Shown in pieces: positions 1 through 6,305 of a stretch of 64,000 nucleotides of DNA (position 1 is the stretch's first letter; each line of letters begins with the position of its first letter). The stretch spans positions 22,189 to 86,188 of the forward strand of contig NZ_BONI01000038.1 of NCBI RefSeq assembly GCF_016862635.1, read 5' to 3'. The position numbers were made by a program, and so were the translations under genes. This DNA comes from Catellatospora coxensis. GTDB taxonomy: Bacteria; Actinomycetota; Actinomycetes; Mycobacteriales; Micromonosporaceae. The notes beneath the pieces were generated by a model. The model ran no database searches. It was given only the letters and a program-made list of their open reading frames with translations, and was not told where the DNA came from.

Positions 1-563
1 CCGAGCGGTGAGTGCTGCATGTGCCGCAGCAGCAGCGCGGCCACGGAGGCGGCGGCCACGGGCAGCCCCACCAGGATCAGCACGAGCAGCCAGGGCCACG
101 GCGACACGTCGGTCGGCAGCCAGAGCCGGCCGTCCGGGTTGCGCTGGTGCAGCAGCACCCGCCCGGCGAGGCAGGCGGCCAGCCCCAGCCCGGTGCCGAG
201 CGCGGCGGCGACGCCGGTCTCGGCCGCCGCGATCGTGACGACCTGGCGCGGGGTCGCCCCGGCCAGCCGCAGCGCGGCGAGGCGGCGCTGCCGGGCCGGT
301 GCGCCGATGCGGCCCGCCTGCGCGGCCAGCGCGAGCACCGGCAGGCTCACCAGCAGCAGCGTCGCCGCGACGGTCTGCCGCAGGTCGAAGTGGTTCAGCA
401 GGACCACCTGGTATCGCGGCTCCGGCACGTCGACGGCCAGCACGGTCGCCGCGACCAGCAACATCACGGTCGCCAGGGTCGCCGTGGCGATGGTCAGCGC
501 CACCCGCACCCGGTCGGTGCGCGTGCCCGCCACGGCCAGCCGCACCAGCACCCCGGGCCTCAC
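1..563 (-). CDS. ABC transporter permease, FtsX-like (partial, runs off left edge)
   Basis: This is the N-terminal part, about 187 codons, of an FtsX/MacB-type permease; the C-terminus lies beyond position 1. The GTG start at 563 overlaps the TGA of the upstream ATPase gene (GTGA), so the two are translationally coupled. The protein opens with RPGVLVRLAVAGTRTDRVRV, followed by hydrophobic segments separated by a basic loop (RQRRLAALRLAGATPRQV). That loop is the ALRLxGATPRQV signature typical of these permeases. It presumably forms an exporter with the neighbouring ATPase, under the PadR regulator. The substrate cannot be deduced. Confidence 0.85.
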   Translation of the reverse strand, partial: MRPGVLVRLAVAGTRTDRVRVALTIATATLATVMLLVAATVLAVDVPEPRYQVVLLNHFDLRQTVAATLLLVSLPVLALAAQAGRIGAPARQRRLAALRLAGATPRQVVTIAAAETGVAAALGTGLGLAACLAGRVLLHQRNPDGRLWLPTDVSPWPWLLVLILVGLPVAAASVAALLLRHMQHSPL

Positions 564-1255
564 GCGCCCGTCCCGACGGCGACGCCCAGCCCGGTCGGGT
601 CCACCGCGCCGTCGCGCAGCACCAGCTCCCGCTCGGCGTACGCGGCGATCGTCGCGTCGTGGGTGACCACCACGACGGCCGTGCCCTGCTCCCGGGCGAC
701 CCGGGTGAGCAGCTGCATCACCAGCTCGCCGGCCAGGGAGTCCAGCGCCCCGGTGGGTTCGTCGGCGAACAGCACCTCGGGCTGGGTCACCATGGCGCGG
801 GCCAGCGCGACCCGCTGCGACTGCCCGCCGGACAGCCGGCCCGGGATCTGCTCGGCGGCCTCCGCCACGCCGAGCCGTCCCAGCCAGGTGGCCGCCGCGG
901 CCAGCGCGGCCCGGCGCGAACCGCCGCCGAGCAGCAGCGGCAGCGCCACGTTCTCCGCCGCGGTGAGTTCCGCGACCAGGTGGCCGTGCTGCAGCAGCAC
1001 GCCGAACCGGGTGCGGCGCAGCTCGCTGCGGTGGGCCTCGCCGGTGTCGTCGAGGCGTTCGCCCCGGAAGTGCACCTGCCCGCCGTCGGGCCGGATGATG
1101 CCGCTCAAGCAGTGCAGCAGCGTGGACTTGCCGCAGCCGCTGCGGCCGCGTACCGCGACGATCTCGCCCTCGTGCAGGTCGAGGTCCACGCCGCGCAGCG
1201 CGGGCTGGACGCCGAAGGTCTTGGTCACGTCGCGGGCGGTCAGGATCGGGCTCAT
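560..1255 (-). CDS. ABC transporter ATP-binding protein (MacB/LolD type)
   Basis: A 231-residue nucleotide-binding subunit. The Walker A motif is GRSGCGKST (about residues 35-43), the signature is LSGGQSQRVALARA, Walker B is VLFADEPTGALDS, and the switch histidine lies in VVVVTHD. The EPTGALDS form is characteristic of the MacB/LolD/FtsE subfamily that works with FtsX-type permeases. The ATG at 1255 overlaps the TGA of the PadR gene and begins MSPILTARDVTKTFG. A longer in-frame extension to 1825 lacks conserved sequence and overlaps PadR, so it is rejected. The protein energises export by the adjacent permease. Confidence 0.93.
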   Translation of the reverse strand: MSPILTARDVTKTFGVQPALRGVDLDLHEGEIVAVRGRSGCGKSTLLHCLSGIIRPDGGQVHFRGERLDDTGEAHRSELRRTRFGVLLQHGHLVAELTAAENVALPLLLGGGSRRAALAAAATWLGRLGVAEAAEQIPGRLSGGQSQRVALARAMVTQPEVLFADEPTGALDSLAGELVMQLLTRVAREQGTAVVVVTHDATIAAYAERELVLRDGAVDPTGLGVAVGTGA

Positions 1256-1788
1256 GATCGCACCTCCCGGTGCAGGTCGGCGACGCGGTGCAGCGCGCTC
1301 TGCAGCCAGCGCAGGTCCGCGTCGAGGTGGGTGAGGGCGTAGTCCACGGCGATGTGGTCGCCCACGGTGAGGTCCTGGTCGGACTTGAGCCGGGTGAGCT
1401 CGCGCATGCGGGTGGTGTGCGCCTGCTGCTGGGCGCTCAGGTACTCGGTGGCGCGGGCGGGGTCGGCGACGAGCAGCGCGACGACGACCTTGCTGAGCAG
1501 GGCGCTGGTGACGTACGGGGCGGGCGCCTCGACGTCGCTCAGCCAGGCTTCGAGCGCGGCGCGGCCCTCGCCGGTGATGGCGAAGGTCGTACGCTCCGGT
1601 CCGCCGGCCTGGTCCTGCCCGGCCTGGGTGACGAGGCCGTCGCGTTCGAGCCGGCCGAGGGTGCTGTAGACCTGTCCGAACGCGAGTGGCTTGGCGCGGG
1701 GCAACCGCTGGTCGTAAGCATGTTTCAGCTCGTAACCGTGCATCGGCCCCCGCGCCAGCAGCCCCAGCAACACATAGGACGCTGACAT
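1252..1788 (-). CDS. PadR family transcriptional regulator
   Basis: About 178 residues. The N-terminal winged helix is of PadR type (SASYVLLGLLARGPMHGYELKHAYD, then GQVYSTLGRLERDGLV), followed by a C-terminal helical dimerisation region of the Vir class. It heads the PadR-ATPase-permease operon, with a 4-base overlap to the ATPase. The ATG at 1788 is chosen; a GTG at 1797 is in frame but lies inside the palindrome at 1796-1816. By analogy with LmrR/PadR systems it probably represses its own exporter operon and is released by a toxic ligand. The ligand is unknown. Confidence 0.9.
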   Translation of the reverse strand: MSASYVLLGLLARGPMHGYELKHAYDQRLPRAKPLAFGQVYSTLGRLERDGLVTQAGQDQAGGPERTTFAITGEGRAALEAWLSDVEAPAPYVTSALLSKVVVALLVADPARATEYLSAQQQAHTTRMRELTRLKSDQDLTVGDHIAVDYALTHLDADLRWLQSALHRVADLHREVRS

Positions 1789-1795
1789 GCCGACC

Positions 1796-1816
1796 ACTAT
1801 TCATCGAGTGAATAGT
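1796..1816. promoter_or_regulatory. Palindromic operator of the PadR operon
   Basis: A perfect inverted repeat, ACTATTCA - 5 bases - TGAATAGT, lies 8 bases upstream of the PadR ATG in an otherwise GC-rich region. Its position over the likely promoter or ribosome-entry region suggests an autoregulatory PadR binding site. Confidence 0.65.
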
Positions 1817-1872
1817 CTGCGTCAAGGGCCGCGCTGCCGCCGGTGCCCGGATCCGCCGTCTAGGCTGCTCAT

Positions 1873-2679
1873 GTGTACTCCGTGCGGCAGGCGAGCGCGG
1901 CCGACCTGGCCGGCGTGCGCGCCGTCGCGAACCGCTTCGGCAACCTGAGCGGCTGGCCGCAGCGCCCCGACTACCTGGACCGTGAAATGGCCAACGGCCG
2001 CCTGCATGCCGGGTTCGCCGGGGACGCCGTGGCCGGCTTCGGGGCGACCTTCGCCCGCGGCGGCCTGCTGCACCTGGCCGACCTGTTCGTGCTGCCGGAA
2101 CACCAGTCCTCGGGCCTGGGCCGGTCCCTGCTGGAGTCGCTGCTGCCCCGCGACGCGCCCCGGGTCACCTTCGCCTCGTCGGACCCGCGGGCGCTCGCGC
2201 TCTACGTACGGCAGGGCATGCGCCCGGTCAGTCCACTGCTGTACCTGCGCGGCCCGCTCGACGCCCTACCCGGCCACGGGTCGCGTCCGGCTGCCGTGAC
2301 CCCGACGGAGATCGCCGGCCTCGACGCGGACGTCTCAGGCGGCCGCCGCGCCGCCGACCTCGCCTGGTACGCCGGGCTGCCCGGGGTGAGCGCCTACCGG
2401 CTCGGTGACGGCTACGCGATGGCGCGCGAGTCGGGCGGGGTGCTGCTCGTCGGACCCGCCGGGGGGCGTACCACCCAGGCCTGCGCGGACGCGGTGCTGG
2501 CGGTGCTGGCCCGGCATCGCGCGGCAGGCGCCGCCAGACTGTGCGTGTTCGGCCCGAACCCGCTGCTGCCACTGCTGCTGGCGGCCCGGTTCACCATCGC
2601 CGACCTGGATCAGTTCCTGTCCGGTGACGGTGACCCGGTGGCCCTGGACCGCTACCTGCCACACCCCGACCTCGGCTGA
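1873..2679 (+). CDS. GNAT family N-acetyltransferase with C-terminal extension
   Basis: 268 residues starting at a GTG. The N-terminal half (about 1-130) is a GNAT fold. The acetyl-CoA loop region is VLPEHQSSGLGRSLLESLLP, close to the usual Q/RxxGxG/A motif, followed by the beta strand ending in ALALYVRQGMRPV. Residues 140-268 form a second, diverged region ending in ARLCVFGPNPLLPLLLAARF and FTIADLDQFLSGDGDP, which resembles a second GNAT lobe. It is divergent from the PadR gene and separate from the next gene. The acetylated substrate is unknown. Confidence 0.82.
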   Translation: MYSVRQASAADLAGVRAVANRFGNLSGWPQRPDYLDREMANGRLHAGFAGDAVAGFGATFARGGLLHLADLFVLPEHQSSGLGRSLLESLLPRDAPRVTFASSDPRALALYVRQGMRPVSPLLYLRGPLDALPGHGSRPAAVTPTEIAGLDADVSGGRRAADLAWYAGLPGVSAYRLGDGYAMARESGGVLLVGPAGGRTTQACADAVLAVLARHRAAGAARLCVFGPNPLLPLLLAARFTIADLDQFLSGDGDPVALDRYLPHPDLG

Positions 2680-2851
2680 GCAGGCTCCGGACCGGCCCGG
2701 GGCGGGGACTTCCGCCGAGGTGCCCGGCCACGCCTGTACCAGGCGCTCTTTTTGGTCGGTGGCTGATGCGATGCTTACCCCGTCGCGCACCGTCCACTTG
2801 ACACTGACTCATCGTGTTGGGAACGTTACAGCTGGTCCTGGGGAGGAAATC
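2680..2851 (+). promoter_or_regulatory. Intergenic region with candidate promoter
   Basis: This 172-base gap precedes the Sel1-like gene. A consensus -35 hexamer TTGACA stands at 2798-2803, but no good -10 lies at 17-18 bases (GAACGT at 2821 is the closest). The promoter assignment is tentative. Confidence 0.3.
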
Positions 2852-3313
2852 ATGCTGTTCCTGGTGTTCGGCACCGTGCTCGTCGTCTGGGGCCTGTCGA
2901 TCGACAACGGCACGCTGACCACGGTGGGCTGGATCGCCTGGGCCCTCGGCGTCATCGTGATCTGGATGCGCTCGGCGGGCCGGTTCGGCATGCGCGCGAT
3001 CATGACCCGGCGCATGCTGCGGGACATGGACCTCATGCGGGCGGCCGCGGAGAAGGGCGACCCGGTCGCGATGCGGGCGCTGGGCAGCATGCTCAAGGTG
3101 TCCGGCGACTGGGACGGGGCCGAGCACTGGCTGAGCAGGTCGGCCTGGGCCGGCGACCGCGAGGCGATGTTCGACATGGGCCGCCTGGCCGACCAGCGCA
3201 GCGGGCTCGAAGCCGCCGAGCAGTGGTTCCGGATGGCCTCGGAGGCCGGCCACCCGGTGGCCAGGATGATGTTCGTCGAGGGCGGCCTCTACAACCGCGA
3301 CGGCAGGTCCTGA
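2852..3313 (+). CDS. Membrane-anchored Sel1-like/tetratricopeptide protein
   Basis: 153 residues. Two hydrophobic helices (about 1-20 and 24-40) are followed by a basic cytoplasmic linker (FGMRAIMTRRMLRDMD). The C-terminal half has Sel1/TPR-like helical repeats: AAAEKGDPVAMRALGSML, WLSRSAWAGDREAMFDMG and WFRMASEAGHPVARMM. The start at 2852 follows a strong ribosome-binding site (GGGAGGAAA). Sel1 repeats usually mediate protein-protein contacts. No partner is evident, and the gene appears monocistronic. Confidence 0.8.
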   Translation: MLFLVFGTVLVVWGLSIDNGTLTTVGWIAWALGVIVIWMRSAGRFGMRAIMTRRMLRDMDLMRAAAEKGDPVAMRALGSMLKVSGDWDGAEHWLSRSAWAGDREAMFDMGRLADQRSGLEAAEQWFRMASEAGHPVARMMFVEGGLYNRDGRS

Positions 3314-3319
3314 CGGCGC

Positions 3320-4003
3320 TCAGACGTTGAGCTGGGCGTTGCGCACGGCCCGGGAGGCGTCGGAGCACAGGTAGGCGACCGTGTCGGCGATGTCGGCCGG
3401 GGCGGTCCAGCCCTTGCGGTCGGCGTCGGGCATGTCCGCGCGGTTGGCCGGGGTGTCGATGACGCCGGGCAGGATCGTGTTGACCCGTACGCCGTCCTTG
3501 CCGTACTCGGCATGCAGCGCGCCGGCCAGTCCCAGCACGGCGGTCTTCGCGGTCAGGTAACCGGCCGCGCCGCTGAACGGCTTGCGCACCGCCTGGCTCG
3601 ACACCAGCACCATCGCCCCGCCGCCCGCCCCGACCAGGTGCGGCAGCGTCGCCTGGCAGACCAGGTACGCCGGGCGCAGGTTCAGCCGCAGCTGCGCCTC
3701 GAACTGCTCGACCGGGGTCTCGTGCACCCGCCCGCCCATCGCGAACCCGCCGACGAGGTTCACCACGGCCCGCAGCGGCCGGTCGGGGTCGGCGGCGGCC
3801 CGCGCCGCGCACACGCCCACCGAGGCGGCGTCGGTCAGGTCCGCCTGCACCAGCACGAGCCCGTCCGCGCCCGCGGGCACCCGCGCCAGCTCCGACTCCG
3901 CGTACCACGGCACCACCACCCGCCAGCCCCGCTCCAGCAACGTCGCCGTCACCGCCGCCCCGAGCCCGCCCGTACCCCCGGTGACCAGCGCCGTCCCGCC
4001 CAT
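3320..4003 (-). CDS. Short-chain dehydrogenase/reductase
   Basis: 227 residues of the classical SDR family. The nucleotide-binding motif TGGTGGLG is at residues 8-15 and the catalytic serine is in VLVSSQA (about 135). The catalytic Y149xxxK153 (YLTAK) and the PG motif after the active site (VNTILPGVIDTP) are also visible. The usual NNAG is replaced by NLVGG. It is convergent with the Sel1-like gene, with only six bases between the stops. The substrate is unknown. It may be co-oriented with MarR but is separated from it by a hairpin repeat. Confidence 0.92.
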   Translation of the reverse strand: MGGTALVTGGTGGLGAAVTATLLERGWRVVVPWYAESELARVPAGADGLVLVQADLTDAASVGVCAARAAADPDRPLRAVVNLVGGFAMGGRVHETPVEQFEAQLRLNLRPAYLVCQATLPHLVGAGGGAMVLVSSQAVRKPFSGAAGYLTAKTAVLGLAGALHAEYGKDGVRVNTILPGVIDTPANRADMPDADRKGWTAPADIADTVAYLCSDASRAVRNAQLNV

Positions 4004-4060
4004 ACCCGTCCCCTCGCCGCTTCATCCCGAACCCGCGGTCCAGGTTAGACGACCCGAAAC

Positions 4061-4110
4061 GAAGGAAGGGCACCTTCTTGTCGCTATTCGTAGCGGAAGG
4101 GCACCTTGCC
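4061..4110. repeat. Dispersed hairpin repeat, family A, copy 1
   Basis: Two near-palindromes, GGAAGGGCACCTTC and GGAAGGGCACCTTGCC, flank a centre TCGCTATTCGTAG. Copies 2 and 3 at 37383 and 52528 share the arms and the centre (ATCGCT...CG.AG). Here the second arm is in the same orientation as the first rather than inverted. The repeat lies 44 bases beyond the MarR stop codon, so it probably also acts as a terminator. Confidence 0.75.
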
Positions 4111-4153
4111 ATCCTCGCGGAGCGGGTGGGCTGGGGGTTTGGCGGTGGCGGGG

Positions 4154-4615
4154 TCAGGTGGGCGTGGTGAGGCGGGTGATGACGCGGTGGGTGAGGGAGT
4201 CGAGGGCGGCGATCTCGTCTTCGGTGAGCAGATCGATCAGGTGGCGGCGGACCGAGGCGACGTGGTGGGGGGCCGCCTCCTCGATGGCGCGGAGGCCGGC
4301 CTCGGTCAGCACGATGATCGAGCCGCGCGCGTCTCCCGCGCACTCCTCCCGGTCGACCAGGCCGCGCTGCTGCATCCGGGTGAGGTGGTGCGACAGGCGG
4401 CTCTTGGACCAGAGCATGGTGGTGGCCAGCTCGGTGAGCCGCAGCCGGTGCGGCGAGGTCTCCGACAGGTTGGACAGCACGTCGTAGTCGGCGTCGGACA
4501 GCCCGCTGTCGGCGGCCAGGTCGCGGGTGATCTGCAGGTCGAGCAGGGCGCGCATGCGCCGGTAACCGCGCCAGGCGCGGGCCTGCTTCTCGTCGAGCCA
4601 GCGGGGTTCGGTCAC
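4154..4615 (-). CDS. MarR family transcriptional regulator
   Basis: About 153 residues from a GTG at 4615 (TEPRWLDEKQARAWRGYRRM), which resembles the usual start of this family. The winged helix includes LTELATTMLWSKSRLSHHLTRMQQRGLV and a wing with ECAGDARGSIIVLT, ending with a C-terminal dimer helix. An in-frame ATG at 4642 lies inside the operator and mirrors the start of the divergent gene, so it is a possible alternative. It probably represses both itself and the FMN reductase through the shared inverted repeat at 4634-4680. Confidence 0.9.
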   Translation of the reverse strand: MTEPRWLDEKQARAWRGYRRMRALLDLQITRDLAADSGLSDADYDVLSNLSETSPHRLRLTELATTMLWSKSRLSHHLTRMQQRGLVDREECAGDARGSIIVLTEAGLRAIEEAAPHHVASVRRHLIDLLTEDEIAALDSLTHRVITRLTTPT

Positions 4616-4633
4616 CGGGTCACCATACCCCCT

Positions 4634-4680
4634 TGTTGACATGTCACCAACCGCGCCGCTAGGTTGGTGACATGTCAACA
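4634..4680. promoter_or_regulatory. Shared MarR operator overlapping both start regions
   Basis: A perfect 18-base inverted repeat has arms 4634-4651 and 4663-4680 with an 11-base spacer. Each arm contains the smaller palindrome TGACATGTCA (4637-4646 and 4668-4677), 31 bases apart, or about three helical turns. The ATG of the FMN reductase (4672) lies within the right arm. Two MarR dimers on one face of the helix would block both divergent genes. Confidence 0.8.
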
Positions 4681-5253
4681 GAGCTTCCTCGCCTCAACGT
4701 CGTCGTCGCCTCGACCCGGCCCGGACGGGTCGGCCACGTCATCGGCGCCTGGTTCGCCGGGGTCGCCGCCGCCCACGGCGGGTTCGACGTGCGCGTCGTC
4801 GATCTCGCCGAGCTGGATCTGCCGTTCCACGACGAGCCCGGCCAGCCCGTCGACGGCGGGCCGTACGCCCACGAGCACACCCGGCGCTGGAGCGAGACCA
4901 CCGACGCCGCCGACGCGTTCGTGTTCGTGATGCCGGAGTACAACCGCGGCTACAGCGCGCCCCTGAAGAACGCCCTGGACTACCTCTACCGCGAGTGGCA
5001 CCACAAGCCCGCGGGCTTCGTCAGCTACGGCATGTCCTCGGCCGGCATGCGGGCGGTCGAGCAGCTCAAGCCGGTGCTCGGCGCGCTGCGCATGGTCCCG
5101 CTGGCCGAATCGGTCAACATTCACCTGCGCCAGGCCGTCGACGCCGACGGCGCGCTCGTGCCGAACCCCGCCATGGAGGCTTCGGCGCGGGGCATGCTGG
5201 ACGAGTTGCGGCTGATGGCCGAGCTGATGGCGGCCGCCCGGGTCGCGGCGTGA
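4672..5253 (+). CDS. NAD(P)H-dependent FMN reductase family protein
   Basis: 193 residues of flavodoxin-like fold. The FMN phosphate loop is VVVASTRPGRVGHVIGAWF (about residues 10-28) and the conserved segment is FVFVMPEYNRGYSAPLKNALDYLYREW (about 83-109). A further conserved piece, GFVSYGMSSAGMRAVEQLKPVL, belongs to the NADPH_dep_FMN_red family. It likely reduces FMN or quinone-type electrophiles and is the probable target of the divergent MarR. The ATG at 4672 has only a weak Shine-Dalgarno (GGTTGG). It is followed by a micro-ORF element leading into the next gene. Confidence 0.92.
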   Translation: MSTELPRLNVVVASTRPGRVGHVIGAWFAGVAAAHGGFDVRVVDLAELDLPFHDEPGQPVDGGPYAHEHTRRWSETTDAADAFVFVMPEYNRGYSAPLKNALDYLYREWHHKPAGFVSYGMSSAGMRAVEQLKPVLGALRMVPLAESVNIHLRQAVDADGALVPNPAMEASARGMLDELRLMAELMAAARVAA

Positions 5254-5279
5254 CGGCGACGGCGGGACGGGGTGCGGGC

Positions 5280-5351
5280 TTGAGCGAGCAGCGCGAGCGA
5301 GTCAGCAGGCTTGCACATGCCGCCGACGAGCGCAGTGAGGAGAAGGCATGA
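5280..5351 (+). repeat. MIRU-like stop-start bridging element with micro-ORF (copy a)
   Basis: A 24-codon frame from TTG (5280) to TGA (5351) encodes LSEQRERVSR...AADERSEEKA. Its last bases GCATGA contain the ATG of the next gene (5348), and its GAGGAG serves as that gene's ribosome-binding site. Related frames occur at 17660-17790, 19533-19598 and 21157-21264. The structure matches the mycobacterial MIRU model (small ORFs inserted at DTGA coupling sites); the family identity is inferred. Confidence 0.75.
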
Positions 5352-5767
5352 GCGGGCAGGACCGGCTGTGGCAGGTCATCGGGCGTACCGGCCGGGGCGT
5401 GCTGGCCACGATCAAGCGCGACGGGCGGCCGCAGCTGTCCAACGTCGACTACCTGGCCGGGGACGGCGTGATCCGGTTCTCCAGCACGGCCGACCGGGCC
5501 AAGGTGCGCAACCTGCGCCGTGACCCTCGCGCCAGCTTCTACGTGACGACTCCGGGCGGCGGGACGTACGCCGTCGCGGAGGGGCTCGCCGAGCTGTCCG
5601 CCATCGCCGCGGAGCCGTTCGACGCGGCCGTGGAGGAGCTGGTGGAGCTGTATCGGGAGATCCGCGGCGAGCACCCCGACTGGGCCGAGTACCGGGCCGC
5701 GATGGTCGCCGACGGCCGCCTGGCCGTCCGCATCCACGTCGACCGCCTCTACGGCTGGCTCGGCTGA
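5348..5767 (+). CDS. PPOX-class F420-dependent oxidoreductase (flavin split barrel)
   Basis: 139 residues with the pyridoxamine-oxidase-like split-barrel pattern: GVLATIKRDGRPQLSNVDYLAGDGVIRFSSTADRAKVRNLRRDPRASFYV, then a C-terminal strand VRIHVDRLYGW. The TxxRAKVRNLRRDPR cofactor segment is typical of actinobacterial F420- or FMN-binding PPOX proteins. It likely reduces a small molecule with F420H2. Its ATG overlaps the stop of the upstream micro-ORF, so it may be translated by coupling with the FMN reductase operon. Confidence 0.9.
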   Translation: MSGQDRLWQVIGRTGRGVLATIKRDGRPQLSNVDYLAGDGVIRFSSTADRAKVRNLRRDPRASFYVTTPGGGTYAVAEGLAELSAIAAEPFDAAVEELVELYREIRGEHPDWAEYRAAMVADGRLAVRIHVDRLYGWLG

Positions 5768-5840
5768 CCCCGCGCCCTGGTCGCCCCGCGTCGCGCCGCG
5801 TCGCGCCGCACCCGCCCGCCGCCCAGCCCCGCTCTCGATA

Positions 5841-5899
5841 GACGTCGGCCTATCACGTCGAGAATTTCGCCGCCCCAGTCGATGTGATAGGCCAACGTC
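5841..5899. repeat. Dispersed hairpin repeat, family B, copy 1
   Basis: An inverted repeat with arms 5841-5861 and 5879-5899 (2 mismatches in 21) and the core GGCCTATCAC/GTGATAGGCC. The same arms recur at 58097-58157, and the shared right-hand flank is CGATG(C/T)AAAAC-like. It is located 73 bases after the PPOX stop, so it may terminate that transcript. Confidence 0.75.
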
Positions 5900-5969
5900 G
5901 ATGCAAAACGCGTCGGGGAGGCCGCCGGATCGGCGGGCGGGGTGGGGCGGGGCGTGCGAGGCTGGAGGC

Positions 5970-6215
5970 ATGGACGAGAAGCAGATCTTCGAGCGGATCG
6001 ACTCGCTGGTCGCCGAGGAGCACGACCTGCGGACCAAGCGGGTGCACGGCGCGATCGACCCCGAGACCGAGTCCGCCCGGCTCCGGTCGCTGGAGGAGAC
6101 CCTCGACCAGTGCTGGGACCTGCTGCGCCGCCGCCGCGCGCTCAGGGACGCGGGGGAGAACCCGGACGACGCGAAGGCCGGCGACGTCAAGCAGGTCGAG
6201 GGCTACCTGCAGTAG
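5970..6215 (+). CDS. DUF2630 family protein
   Basis: 81 residues, highly charged and mostly helical: DEKQIFERIDSLVAEEHDL near the N-terminus, then LRSLEETLDQCWDLLRRRRALRDAG. This matches the short DUF2630 family found widely in actinobacteria, which has no established function. The start at 5970 follows GGAGGC. It is monocistronic, bounded upstream by a family B hairpin and downstream by a strong bidirectional terminator. Confidence 0.85.
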   Translation: MDEKQIFERIDSLVAEEHDLRTKRVHGAIDPETESARLRSLEETLDQCWDLLRRRRALRDAGENPDDAKAGDVKQVEGYLQ

Positions 6216-6224
6216 CGATGGAAA

Positions 6225-6259
6225 AAGGGTGGGCGCGGGGGACCTCCGCGCCCACCCTT
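6225..6259. terminator. Bidirectional terminator hairpin
   Basis: A perfect 14-bp stem (AAGGGTGGGCGCGG paired with 6246-6259) and 7-base loop lie between the convergent DUF2630 and symporter genes. Confidence 0.85.
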
Positions 6260-6305
6260 GGCCGTGCGCGCCGCCGCGTACGATGCCCGCGGCGGCCAGC
6301 ACGGC

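Noticed and set aside
1256..1825. N-terminal extension of the ABC ATPase to 1825
   Set aside because: It overlaps the PadR gene in another frame and has no conserved content; the ATG at 1255 with the ATGA overlap explains the gene.
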